Of a stretch of DNA of 64,000 nucleotides, positions 20,503-30,639 are shown piece by piece. The notes under the pieces were generated by a model, which did not search any database, had not been told where the DNA came from, and saw nothing but the letters and a program-made list of their open reading frames with translations. The stretch is from Selaginella moellendorffii (Eukaryota > Streptophyta > Lycopodiopsida > Selaginellales > Selaginellaceae): NCBI RefSeq assembly GCF_000143415.4, contig NW_003314272.1, positions 1,943,944 to 2,007,943 on the forward strand, written 5' to 3'. Each line of letters starts with the position of its first letter. Position 1 is the first letter of the stretch. Both the position numbers and the translations under genes were made by a program.

Positions 20503-21639
20503 TGCGGAAGTCAATGGGGAAATCTGCAGAATCAACTGAATCCAGGTAAAAACAAAGCGCTCAATTTGAGCCGCTTGTCTCCGCCACTATCCATCTCCAC
20601 AGCATCTTCATCCAGCTCAAGCTGGGGTGGCCCCTTTCTATTCTCACGTAACGATGGAGGAGAATGACTCAGACAATGATCGTACGATTCTCAAATGGAT
20701 AGGCGATCAACATAATAGTATTGGAGCCGTGTAGTGGAACATCGAAGTCCAGAACATCCAAAGATTGGCAGAATCTGTTGATTGAAAGGTGACAGCTTTG
20801 CATTGAGAAATGCAATTCTGAGGAGAACTCAAAGAGATTTTCCCCAACCAAGACTGCGTGAGGATCTTCGGGTGTCCATCTACCAGTAAACCAAAACTAA
20901 AGCAAAGCTTAAGCTCGACTAAAGTACACTCTTTCAATGTCAATTGCGCAATCCAAAGTGAATGAAGGGTGAGGATGGCATGGCATATTCACCCACATAC
21001 CCAGAATGTGTTATGTCCTTGTACGTATTCTCAAATCCAATATATCGCAAATGGATCATGTTGTCGCATATCAACTCACGGACAATCGCAACGACTTTTC
21101 GGACATTCTCTTCCCCATATTCTCTGTCCATCCCCTGCAACTGATATTTGGCTCGCTCCGATGCACATTTCCTAATTCTCACCATCCATGCACGGCTCGT
21201 AGACGAGCTGCTCGTCGTGTTATCGCTGGCTGGTGAATTTGCTGCTCATCCCGCAAGATGCTTAGCCAGGGCCTCATACAAGGTCCAAACGGACACGCAG
21301 CCATCATGGTCTAGGATGGTCGTCATAGCCAGACACCATTGCTGGTATGTCCAGCCCAATCCTTTATCCAGCCTCTGCATCACGACGCTATGAATTGCGT
21401 CAGAATTCTGGGCATGAACTTGGTCTAGAGTGTCAACTCAAGACATCATCAACACTGCCGTGTCTGCCAAATGCTCGAGACAGACAAAACTCCTGCGGCA
21501 TGCATCATGTATGTCTTCCCACACAGCATCGTCCAAGGCAGGTGCCCAAGTACCCACCCACAGGAGCAATGAGCTTGGCGAGGTAGTCCCTGGCCTCGTC
21601 TTTGCCCCCACTGTAAACTGATCAAGCTTCCAAGAGTCA

Positions 21640-21945
21640 TCACAGGCTTGACGGCAGGAAACGATTCCACGTATCACCCAAAAGCTGGCGCAAAGTTGCC
21701 GCGGCCTCTGCGGCTTGAGTGATAAAACTCAAGTTGATATACAACACGGGAGTGAAAACCATCGGGCTTGCTGGCCCTGTCTGCCGGATCTTCACCACTC
21801 TCTTGAGCAGCGTGGATTTGCCTCCACTTCGCTTGAGGAGCACCAAGAGCCTCTCCAGCTCTTCTTTCCTGTTGAAAAGGAATACAGGAAGAAGCCAGAC
21901 GAGGGGAGGTAGAACACATTCCCCTCGTCTGGCTTGCTTGCTACG
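21640..21945 (-). pseudogene. Broken P-loop ATPase fragment, relative of the gene at 41.6-42.8 kb
   Basis: The minus strand encodes FLFNRKEELERLLVLLKRSG followed directly by GKSTLLKRVVK. This matches the start of the other copy (TFFNRKDELAALNGRL, then a segment containing VVVSGPKDSGK), but the strand leading into the P-loop is deleted here. There is no ATG at the expected place (AAACCCTAA lies beside a TTG at the start), and the frame stops after LLGDTWNRFLPSSL. It is a degraded member of an archaeal-type/STAND-like ATPase family. Downstream frames to about 20.9 kb may be further pieces. Confidence 0.55.
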
Positions 21946-22057
21946 CAAACCCTAAAAATGGTAACTTAAAATTCCTTAAGACCTAAATTTGGCCAGTTTT
22001 ATTACAAGAATAAATAATGGTCTAAGAATATACTGTCCCTTCAAGATTGTAGATTTT

Positions 22058-24273
22058 CTACGCTCGCGGAGTAAAATCCGGTTGCCCTGTTGATGTGATA
22101 CAACGGTGCCACATCCTGCTGCTCGGATCAACCCTTCGTGGATGATCGATGACTTGCGGGATTGGGAAGTAAGCGTAGTGAGTGTTGCAAAGCCCCACCG
22201 TGATTCCACTAAATCCCGCGAACGCTCCATGAACCTGTAAGGATCCAAGGTTAGAAGTCTCGGGAAAAAATATGAAAGAACTATGCAAGCATACCGCATT
22301 CTGGCCAAGAACGGTGCACAGTATACTGTCGGAGGAGTTTGCCTGGCACGCTCGGATCATATAAGTGGGATCAATGTACTTGACATCTGCGGGAGTTCCA
22401 GCGGCAATGAAATGGTTTTTGATCTGTAGAGTGAATTCTTAGATCCTTTCTAGTTCAAGACATGAATGTGACTTACTTGTTGTTGCAGGTAGACTCCGGT
22501 GTCCGATAGGACAGGATTGCCAGACGCGTCTTTTGAGCCCTTGGGCGGCAGAAGCTCCTACTCGAAAAGATTAGCCAAAATCTAGGAGCAAAAAACTGAA
22601 GACTTTTACCTGGCCAGCTCCTTCGGCAATACAGACCACCGCAGAGCCTTGAGTGTGGATCAAATGCTCCAGGTAGACAAGCAGTCCATTTGGTCCATGC
22701 AAAGTAAAAGGGACCTGCACGATTACAACAGTTGAGCATACGAGAAAAGAAGCAAAGAAAGGTATCGTTACCTCCGGAATGAGACACGCATTGACATGAC
22801 CACTGGCTAAGCTGGCATACTGTGCTATGAAGCCACTCTGGCGCCCCATCAGTTTCACAACACCGATTCCATGGTAAGCGCTCCTTGCCTGAAAAGTTTT
22901 AGATGACCAGTCATAAAGGAAGGAAGAAAAACAAATTACGCAAACAAAGAATGGAAAGAAGGCCTACCTCAATGTACGCAGCACTGATTGCTCGCTGAGC
23001 AGCTTCGACAGCAGTATCAAAACCGAAAGTTTTGTCCATGAGCAAGATGTCGTTGTCTATCGTTTTCGGGACGCAGACAACCATAACTTTCATCTTCCTG
23101 CGCCAGCACTCGTCATGGATGGCATTAGCTCCAGCGTGCGTGCCATTGCCACCGAGCACGAAGAGCATGTTGATCCCGCGTTTCTAAAACCAACACAAAT
23201 TAACCAACTCAACCTTCACACTGATTTCGATTTCATACCTCCAAGCTGTCGACAATGTCGCTTGTTTGTCCACCTCCGCGAGAGACTCCCAACAAGCTGC
23301 CTCCCGAGAGATGAATATTTTGCACATAGTGTGTCGTCAAATTGATGTCTGACAGACTATCGTCAAAAAATCCCCGGTAGCCATACGGTATGCCGACAAT
23401 ATTCTTCACTCCATACTTATCGAGAGTGAAAACAATCTGCGCAAAAAACATTAGCTCATGAAAAATTAACGAGCATGCATTAGTTTACGTACCTGACGAA
23501 TAACATCGTTAAGACCGGGACAAAGTCCCCCGCATGTTACAATCGCAGCTTTGACTTCCTCGGGTCTGATATATATTTTTTTGCGTGGACCGGCTCTCCA
23601 CACTCTAGAGTAATTAAAAAAAAAAAAAATAGAATCAGGAAGATCCAACCGAGAAAATTGCTTATAATACTCGCCTTAGATGCCTGAATTTGCAATCCTC
23701 ACCCTCACAGTCAGCTCCCGCAGACGTGGGTGAGACATATTCTATAACCTGAAAAGAAAACAAATATAAGAACTAGCTTCATCCGAAACACAAGCTCTCA
23801 CCTTTAAAAGTACACGATCGTCATTGTGGACATACATCTTCTTCAAGTCCTTGGATTCATCGTCGAAATGATAATCCGGCAAAGGATAGCTACAAAAGCC
23901 AAGGGAGGCTGTCAAGATAAACGTGACGAAAGAAAAAGCTAAGTGAAGAGGCAAAAGGGAAGAAAAACCTTTACCTGCTCTTGACACTAAACGTCGTTGG
24001 CAGCGGCTCTAGATCGGGAAAAACGTCGCTGATGTGTGGAAGCCTAAACTTTCTACCAAAATCAGCCTCAATCTCATCCTCGTCGCGAAGATCCACCCTC
24101 TCCGCGCTCAAAACACTCGTCACCGAGCTGCTAGAGCCCCTGATCCTAACAAAATTCCTCGATCTATTGACGCATCCCCACAGCTTGAGAGACGAGGGAG
24201 TCGCATAGCACGATCCAGTGCTGGGATCGCCAGCAAGCATCCAGGAACTGGATTGCATGCCTGCCAGTGCCAT
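22058..24273 (-). CDS. ATP-dependent 6-phosphofructokinase, plant plastid type
   Basis: Eleven exons: 23975-24273, 23802-23889, 23675-23748, 23493-23604, 23239-23436, 22968-23183, 22772-22888, 22610-22714, 22477-22557, 22295-22423, 22058-22234 (531 residues). Motifs in order are [17 protein letters not shown] (near residue 180), [27 protein letters not shown] (near 268), the catalytic PKTIDNDI (near 296), [11 protein letters not shown] (near 342), and VCIAEGAGQ. It phosphorylates fructose 6-phosphate in glycolysis. The Ser-rich N-terminus of about 60 residues, with few acidic residues, suggests a plastid transit peptide. The intron after exon 3 begins AAG|GCGAGT, a GC-AG intron; no GT donor keeps the frame there. 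All other introns are GT-AG. Confidence 0.95.
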
Positions 24274-24437
24274 GAATCCAAACCTTTGTCCGCCCTAAAT
24301 AAGAGGAGCGCACGAACTCCTTTTGCCGTCCACCTCCCCCTTTTGACTACGAACCTGTTGTCCCCTAAAAAAGGTGTCAAATGCGAATATCTCTTTTACC
24401 TTTTGGACCAAAAGGTTAAAGCCTAGATTAAAAAGTC

Positions 24438-24510
24438 CGCCGGCCGTGGGGCTCGAACCCACGACCACAAGGTTAAGAGCCTTGCGCTCTACCAACTGAG
24501 CTAGGCCGGC
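24438..24510 (-). tRNA. tRNA-Lys (anticodon CUU)
   Basis: A 73-nt cloverleaf on the minus strand. Acceptor stem GCCGGCC pairs with GGCCGGC, discriminator G. The D arm AGCTCAGTTGGTAGAGC is followed by the anticodon arm CAAGG-CTCTTAA-CCTTG (anticodon CTT) and T arm GTGGG-TTCGAGC-CCCAC. TTTTT on the minus strand just below 24436 serves as terminator. It lies between the phosphofructokinase and bHLH genes. Confidence 0.97.
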
Positions 24511-24658
24511 TTAGACACTAATCAATCGTTATACCCTAATTTGACAGTTTTTCTTTCTTTTGGAAGGTGGTGTCAAGTCGAAGGACAGAGACAAGGATCT
24601 CGCCACAAAAGAAAGAAAGCCAAGCGATTTAATATTCCTATCCCGAAACAAAAGAACA

Positions 24659-25552
24659 CTAGTTACAGCACGGCCTTGGCTGTTCGCTTTTCATGGCTTT
24701 GAACTGCAAAATCTGGAAGCAATCAATACAAACGCGAGAGATCACGCAAGCAAGCACTGCCCACCTGGTTGATCTGACCATAGATTCCAAGCTTGTGATA
24801 TAGCGGATGGTTTCCTCCAAAACGCTTGCCGCCTCCATTCCCGCTCCCCCCGGTATGATGTTTCTCAAGACCTGGATCTTGTACTTGATCGTCTGCCTCC
24901 TCGACTTTTTGCTGCTTCTGGTGGAGCGAACTGACAAGCGGCAGTCTCGGGATCGTCGGGATGATCTTCCTTTGCCGTCGGTCTCCCCCTCGGAGGATAA
25001 GTAGCCACTGAGCTCCACTCCACCACTGTGATCTTCTCGTGTCAAGGCACTGGTAACGCTCGCACTGTTGAGCTCGGACACTTCTTCCTCGTCCGACTCC
25101 ATGAGCGCGTCGAGATCGTCCGTGTTCTCCTGCCAGCTGCCCGAGTTTGCTTGAAGCGGCTGCTCCATCGAATCAAAGAGCTCAAGCCTCTCCTCCCCAG
25201 AGTGAGAGCTCTCGAACTCCAGGAGCGCTGCTGCCATGGCGTTCTTGTAGACTTGGAGATCGCACGCTTTATCTTGCAGGCCAGCCGAGCTTAGCAGCGC
25301 CTGGAGAGTCTGAGATCCTGTGGTGTTGTGATCGTGAACAAGGGCGTCCGGAAGAACTGGAGACACTCCATCCGAATGCACCACCACCACTTTCTCGCTT
25401 CCACACTGATCGAAGAGAACATACTTCGCCGGCGGCGGCCTCTTCACACGATCGGCAAATTGGAATTCCACCTCCTCTTTGCCGATCGCTCCAGAGAAAT
25501 GTAAGACGTTCTCAAGCTCGGCCTGTGACAAATCCAGCTCAACACGCTCCAT
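24659..25552 (-). CDS. bHLH protein of the SAC51/SACL type
   Basis: The main ORF starts at ATG 25552 (MERVELDLSQAELENV); the frame farther upstream has only a GTG. The 297-residue product has an acidic middle (DDLDALMESDEEEVSEL), a basic Ser/Arg stretch, and an atypical helix-loop-helix KIQVLRNIIPGG...VLEETIRYITSLESMV near the C-terminus with a poor DNA-contact basic region, as in SAC51 and its paralogues. These factors act in xylem differentiation control downstream of thermospermine. A good intron (donor after 24765, acceptor before 24712) would change the tail and end the protein at 24691 (269 residues). The strongest support is the spliced upstream ORF ending in the conserved SAC51 uORF peptide (see 25624-25806). 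Confidence 0.88.
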   Translation of the reverse strand: MERVELDLSQAELENVLHFSGAIGKEEVEFQFADRVKRPPPAKYVLFDQCGSEKVVVVHSDGVSPVLPDALVHDHNTTGSQTLQALLSSAGLQDKACDLQVYKNAMAAALLEFESSHSGEERLELFDSMEQPLQANSGSWQENTDDLDALMESDEEEVSELNSASVTSALTREDHSGGVELSGYLSSEGETDGKGRSSRRSRDCRLSVRSTRSSKKSRRQTIKYKIQVLRNIIPGGAGMEAASVLEETIRYITSLESMVRSTRWAVLACVISRVCIDCFQILQFKAMKSEQPRPCCN

Positions 25553-25623
25553 ACTCGCGCTCAATCCAACCCTAGGTGCCGGGAACACGATGATTTAATC
25601 TTCTTGCGCCCCGTGCGAGCGAT

Positions 25624-25806
25624 CTACGTAACCGGCTTGAGCAGCTGACGGAAATATCGAGCCTGCGCGAGCGATCCAAGATCAAGAAAGATTCAAATCG
25701 CGAAAGAAAAGATTTCTGGGCAACAAACCTGGCATTCACGGGGAGATTGAGCGCCCAGACGAAGAACACGCATCGTGAACCCTCCCCAGGACGAGGAATG
25801 CACCAT
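25624..25806 (-). promoter_or_regulatory. Spliced conserved-peptide uORF of the SAC51 type
   Basis: Two exons, 25729-25806 and 25624-25662, joined across a 66-bp GT-AG intron (CCAG|GTTTG ... GCGCAG|GCTC), give a 38-residue upstream ORF. It starts with MVHSSS and ends with ECQARYFRQLLKPVT then TAG. In SAC51-family transcripts of flowering plants the uORF ends in nearly the same peptide (CQAEYFR.LLKPVT from memory of the family). That uORF represses the main ORF, and thermospermine relieves the block. The stop is 71 bp upstream of the bHLH ATG. The conserved C-terminus is visible only after splicing, so single-frame ORF listing misses it. Confidence 0.88.
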
Positions 25807-25874
25807 GTCCCTGGAAATTTCCACTGCCGCCACCGGATTTCCTCTCAAGACCAGGAAAACCTAGCGCTTGCATA

Positions 25875-25937
25875 CTAGAGAATCCGGTCGATCGAGAGCA
25901 CGGGCATTGCTCGAGAACTCTCCACCGCTTTAAACAT
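25875..25937 (-). promoter_or_regulatory. Additional short uORF in the bHLH leader
   Basis: ATG at 25937 to TAG at 25875 encodes 20 residues (MFKAVESSRAMPVLSIDRIL). A further ATG at 25873 opens a longer frame that overlaps the conserved uORF out of frame. Multiple upstream ATGs fit a translationally controlled leader; these two show no known conserved peptide. Confidence 0.45.
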
Positions 25938-26460
25938 GCCTGCCGTCGATTGGGGAGGATCGCTCGGCCAAAGAAGCCGCCAGCTGTCAGTCCGGCGTCC
26001 GTCGATTTCAGGCCAGCTGTAAATTTTTACCTACCCATGTAAAAAGTTAAGGGCTAGACTTTCACCTGCGGTCAAACCAATCAATCCCCAAACAGGCACC
26101 TTGTCGGTCAGCATAGGTTTCACGTTCTTTGAAAATTTAATCTCGATATATCTTTGCCTTTAGTTTAAACATCATCGTTATCAAAAATCACGACCGGTTA
26201 TTTATCAAAGAACATGCGGTGTATGATTTTGACAGAGGGGCCATTTTTGCCTCGTGCAGTATCGCTAGGGATCGAATTTTCGTTGTGTTCAGGGATAATA
26301 TTCGCATGAATGGACCACGGGCATTTTTAGTGTGGCGTGACCACCACTTGTCCATATTTTGATGCTATTGATCATGAGGTGTTTTGTTGCATGCGCAGCA
26401 CGAAGTGTGTTGAAACGAGACGAAAAGTCCGTAAAATAAAATCGAGAAAACAACCCCTCT
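25938..26460. other. Intergenic region, no supported gene
   Basis: About 520 bp between the bHLH leader and tRNA-Pro. It probably holds the bHLH promoter; no ORF or repeat stands out. Confidence 0.4.
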
Positions 26461-26532
26461 GGGGCATTCCGAGAATTGAACTCGGGACCTCTCGCACCCT
26501 AAGCGAGAATCATACCACTAGACCAAATGCCC
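26461..26532 (-). tRNA. tRNA-Pro (anticodon AGG)
   Basis: A 72-nt cloverleaf on the minus strand. Acceptor stem GGGCATT pairs with AATGCCC, discriminator C. D arm TGGTCTAGTGGTATGA, anticodon arm TCTCGC-TTAGGGT-GCGAGA (anticodon AGG), T arm CCGAG-TTCAATT-CTCGG. It matches the canonical plant nuclear tRNA-Pro form. It lies 24 bp beyond the stop of the adjacent PPR gene on the same strand. Confidence 0.97.
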
Positions 26533-26556
26533 TTTCACGTGATCCAATGTGCTATG

Positions 26557-28677
26557 TCAAACAAAAGGGCACTTGTCAAGCGATTTCTCAAGGTTCGGTC
26601 CAACGCCACTATCTGGATGCGTTCTAGCGATCTCCTCGGCAGCCAGCAATGCTCTAGTCACGTCCCCATGAACAATGCAGCCGGCCATGATTGACGTCCA
26701 AATGAGCAAGCTGGCCTCGAATTGCATCTCCTGGATCACACTCGCGGCCTCCTCGAGCATCCCAGCTCTCGCCAGGAGATCGATCAAGCAAGAGTAGTGA
26801 TCCAAGTTGGCTTCCACTTCGTTAAAGTCCTGACTCAAGGAGCGGAAGAACTCCACTCCAGATTCGACGAGGCCGGCGTGCGAGCAAGCGGAGAGCAGAA
26901 TCGCGACGATGGTCTCGTCCGGAACCAGGCCCGAGAGTAGCATGCATTGGAAAAGCGTCAAGGATTGGAGCTCGTGGCCGTTTAACGCATAGGCCGAGAG
27001 CATGGAGCTCCAGCAAGTGATGTCCCGGTGACTGGCGTTGCAAAAGACTGTCCAGGCATCGGCGAGATAGCCAGACTTCGCACAGGCGGCGACGAGCGCG
27101 TTTGCCACCACGCAAGAACTTTGGACGAGACTGTAAGCTTCTGGATTGCCCAGAAACTCATCGAGGAGGAACCTGCTATCACAGTTTGTGGAGGCCGCAG
27201 AGATGGAATCCAAGACGCTGATGAAAGTGATCTCGTCTATCCCCACGGCTTCCAGATCCATGCGGCACAGGATTTGCAGCGATTCTCTTGCAAAACCGCT
27301 GCGAGCATAGGCTGCGAGAAGAGTGTTCCAGGAAACCAAGTCTTGCCCGGGCATGCGATGGAAGATGGCGGCCACCGTGTGAGGAAATTTAGCCTGGCTC
27401 CACGCGTGGAGCAGTGAATTCCATGCAAATGTGCTCCTTCCCGCCGGCATTTTCTGAAACAGGCCCTGCGCTTTGGTGACATGCCCATTCTGAGCATACA
27501 CTGCCAGGATTGCCGTCCACGACACTGCGTCTTGGCAAGGCATCAGACAGAATATCCGACTAGCTTCTTCCACCGAGTTTATCTGCACAAATGCGTCAAG
27601 AATGGCGTTCCAAGAAGCCACCGAACAGTGCGGCATCGCAAAGAAAATAGCGCGAGATTTCGCAATATGTCCGTTTTGGGCATATGCTACAATGGAGGTA
27701 TTGCAAGCGATAACGTCCCAGCAGGGCATTTTATCGAGAACAAGCTCCCCGGCGGGGAAATCGTGAAAGAACAGACCCTGGAGCATGATGTTCCAGGCAA
27801 ACTCGTTGCGCTCGTTCATCTGAGCGAAGACGATCCATGCCTGATCCGGGCGGTGGGATTGAAGGACCGCCTGGATGAGCGAGCTCAGGGAGGTGATGCT
27901 CCACTGCGGCATCCGTGCGGAGACAACTTCGATGGCGCGATCCGGAAGGAGGTGTTCGGCGTAGGCGGCCGCCATTGCGCTCCAAGAGACGTCGTTTCGC
28001 TCGGGCATATAATCGAAAAGAACACATGCGTTATCCAGATGCCCATTTTCGGCAAATGCAGTCAGCGCCGCGGTCCAGCTTACGACTGTATGCTTTGGCA
28101 TTTTCGCAAAAGATTCGATCGCGCGGGACGTATCTTTTGATTGCGCAAAGGATGTTATCATTGTATTCCATGAAATCACACCTCTCTGTGGCATTTGACC
28201 AAATATTGTTTGTAAGAAGTCCAAATCGCCTAGTTGGGCATTTGCTGCAAGTATGGTGTTCCAGGAGACAACATCCCTCTGGGGCATTTTCCCGAACAGG
28301 ATCATTGCTTCGTCCACCTGGTAGCTCGAAAGAAACGCTCCCATCATTGTGTTCCACGAGAAAACATTGCGGCGATGGATGCCTTCTCCAAACACCCACC
28401 AGGATCCGGCCACATTGCCGCAGGTGCCATACATCTGGATCACCAGGTTGCCCAGAAAGGTGTCGCCGCGCAGCGAAGAGCCCAGTATCCAATCGTGAAT
28501 CCTTTGGCCATCGCGGAGCGCCTGGGATTTGATACATTGCTGCAATCGGGAGACGCAGGCGCTGTAGGTGCGACATGATTCCTGTTCGGGAAGAACAGCA
28601 GCACAAGATGCGAGAGAGAATCGCCGGCATGTTAGAGGATATCGCTGCGGTCTTGGAGACCCAGAGCATTTGATCAT
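26557..28677 (-). CDS. PLS-class PPR protein without DYW domain
   Basis: A 706-residue single-exon ORF with ATG at 28677. The N-terminus (MIKCSGSPRPQRYPLTCRRF) is basic and hydroxyl-rich, suggesting organelle import. The PLS array (LFGKMPQRDVVSWNTILAANA and variants) runs from about residue 60 to 600, then comes HYSCLIDLLARAGMLEEAAS. The protein ends about 80 residues later in a partial E motif; no DYW. The predicted role is site recognition on organellar RNA. Its ATG lies only 5 bp downstream of the stop codon of the AUX/LAX-type gene on the same strand, so its leader and promoter must lie inside that gene, or the two share a transcript. Confidence 0.9.
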   Translation of the reverse strand: MIKCSGSPRPQRYPLTCRRFSLASCAAVLPEQESCRTYSACVSRLQQCIKSQALRDGQRIHDWILGSSLRGDTFLGNLVIQMYGTCGNVAGSWWVFGEGIHRRNVFSWNTMMGAFLSSYQVDEAMILFGKMPQRDVVSWNTILAANAQLGDLDFLQTIFGQMPQRGVISWNTMITSFAQSKDTSRAIESFAKMPKHTVVSWTAALTAFAENGHLDNACVLFDYMPERNDVSWSAMAAAYAEHLLPDRAIEVVSARMPQWSITSLSSLIQAVLQSHRPDQAWIVFAQMNERNEFAWNIMLQGLFFHDFPAGELVLDKMPCWDVIACNTSIVAYAQNGHIAKSRAIFFAMPHCSVASWNAILDAFVQINSVEEASRIFCLMPCQDAVSWTAILAVYAQNGHVTKAQGLFQKMPAGRSTFAWNSLLHAWSQAKFPHTVAAIFHRMPGQDLVSWNTLLAAYARSGFARESLQILCRMDLEAVGIDEITFISVLDSISAASTNCDSRFLLDEFLGNPEAYSLVQSSCVVANALVAACAKSGYLADAWTVFCNASHRDITCWSSMLSAYALNGHELQSLTLFQCMLLSGLVPDETIVAILLSACSHAGLVESGVEFFRSLSQDFNEVEANLDHYSCLIDLLARAGMLEEAASVIQEMQFEASLLIWTSIMAGCIVHGDVTRALLAAEEIARTHPDSGVGPNLEKSLDKCPFV

Positions 28678-28682
28678 CGGAT

Positions 28683-30512
28683 TCAGTGCCTTGTGCTATT
28701 GCATTGATAGCACCTTGCGAAGAATCCAAAGCTGCTGATCTTCTCCATTAGATTGCTGACGCTCGCCCATCCCCCAAATCCCACGCCCACGATCGCGACC
28801 CACAGCACCGATCCAAGGTTGATGCAGTACATGGGCACCCAGCTCCTCAAGAGCCAGCAGGGTGGCTGCTCCAAGGCGCCCTGGAAGAAGGGAAAAAACT
28901 CTATCGAATTGGAGATCCATTCGCTGAGAGATCTCGTTACCTTTCGTGATTCGGGGGCTTGCCTTGCATACATGAACGCGACGCAAGGAAGGATGTAGAC
29001 GGCAACGCTTGAGAGCAGCGCGCCCACGACAGAGTTGATCGGCCCGAAGAATGGGATCATGATCGCGATGAACCATATGACGAGCACGATTGGAATTCTC
29101 GACAGGGATTTGACAATGTAGTGCTTCTTGGAGTGATGGACGCCCAGGAGCTTCTCCCACATCACGAAGATGGGCAACGCAAGAACCCCAAACTCGATAA
29201 ACTGGCGGGGATTTTCAAAATCTTTAAAGACGTTGTTTTAGGGTTCTTGAGAGCTCTTTACCTGGTGCGCGAGCATGAGGACGACGGCGGCGTCCCTGAA
29301 TCTCGTGCGGGGAAAGACGGCCAGTGCGTTTGGATTGTGGAGCATTGCGTCGCCAAAGCGCCAGTAGACGCTCGCCGCCGAAGGTATTGTGAGGGTAAAA
29401 ATGTAGAGCACGGCACAGAGGTAGACAATCTTGAAGCTTTTTGGCTTGTGCATTGCATCCATGATCTCTCTGTTAACTCAATAACAGCCTGTTTTAGAAG
29501 ATTTGGCTGGGGGAAAAAAAGAAGATTTTCTCTCTTCTTTTTTATTTGGCTTACAGCGTGACTGCGTGACCTCCAAATGCGTAGAGAATGTTTGTGCCTC
29601 CTGTGAAGTATTGGACCGAGCTTTTTGCACCAGAATGCTCGACGCTTTCTACCTGTAGGTCGATTACACTAGAAGGGAGGGAAGAAGAAGAAGATTGGAC
29701 GCTTACTTTGCCATGAATTACAGCAGAGATAGTCATAAACCAAGCTGTGTAAGTCGTCATGAAGATTCCTACAAACGCCCACAGCCGGTAATTGCGAGCT
29801 GTTGGAACAAAAATCGTGAGGAAACAGCCGGCTCCAAAGATGTATGTCCATGTTCTTTTCTCAAAACTATCATTGATATACCAAACGGTGCTGCGACCAT
29901 TCTAACCATTGTCAACACTTTCACCTTTCAGATTTTCCATACCTTCCGCAAGCTATAAGCTGGATCGTTGCAGTACAAAGAAGAAGGATGCAGTTATATA
30001 CCAAGCCGGCCATCTTCCATCCTTCTCCCAGAAGGCCTCCCAAAACTTCATACCACTGAAAGCCAGGGTCTCGAGAGGTTAGTGTCTCTTCATACACTAC
30101 CACACCTGGATAATGTGGTCATCTCGGCGAGAGTTTTGCCTGTCGAGAATTCTAACATAGTCGGCGTACAGGCTGGTGGTCATATAACAGCTCCAGCACC
30201 CGAGAAGCCCATACACGAGCTGGAACAGTATACCCTGCACCATTCCCATTTGAGCGAAAGAGTAAGGGAGCGTGAGGAGAACTTGGGCGACCTGAAAATT
30301 TGACCTGAAAAAAGTTGAGAGATCTTCAGAGCATTTACCTGTGCTGTGCAAGCAGTAAGCCACGCATCAAACGAGGATCCACCTCTGAAGAACACTCTCG
30401 CAATCTCATCGCGAGCGCTAAATCCTTTCGTGGTTGGAAGCAACAGTGGCTTCTCTTGGTCGCTGTTTCTTTGGTTCCCAGCGCTCCCAGAGGCATTGGG
30501 GGTGGAGCTCAT
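28683..30512 (-). CDS. AUX1/LAX-type auxin influx carrier
   Basis: Eight exons: 30339-30512, 30106-30291, 29943-30055, 29707-29890, 29555-29652, 29262-29469, 28941-29201, 28683-28880 (473 residues; AUX1 proteins are about 480). Diagnostic runs are GSSFDAWLTACTAQVAQVLL, LPYSFAQMGM, YEVLGGLLGEGWKMAGL, WYINDSFEKRTWTYIFGAGC, GGTNILYAFGGHAVTLEIM, FRDAAVVLMLAHQFIEFG, PFFGPINSVVGALL, and the end FGFFARCYQC. It is a multi-helix plasma-membrane H+/auxin symporter of the AAAP superfamily. I start at ATG 30512; upstream codons in frame include only a GTG. An AT-rich decayed copy of the first exon and leader lies at about 46.5 kb. Confidence 0.93.
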
Positions 30513-30639
30513 CCTTTGAAATGCTGTCAAGCGCGCGTGAAGGGAGACTCTTTTTCTTTCTGTTCCAACCTGCGTTGCTGGCCAAGTCCATTGCGAGGAA
30601 TCTTTTGACTTGGACTTAGACTTGACTTTCACGTGATAG

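Noticed and set aside
20134-20667. Plus-strand 177-codon ORF
   Set aside because: It is antisense to the hypothetical minus-strand ORF and shows no recognisable domain; neither strand is proven.
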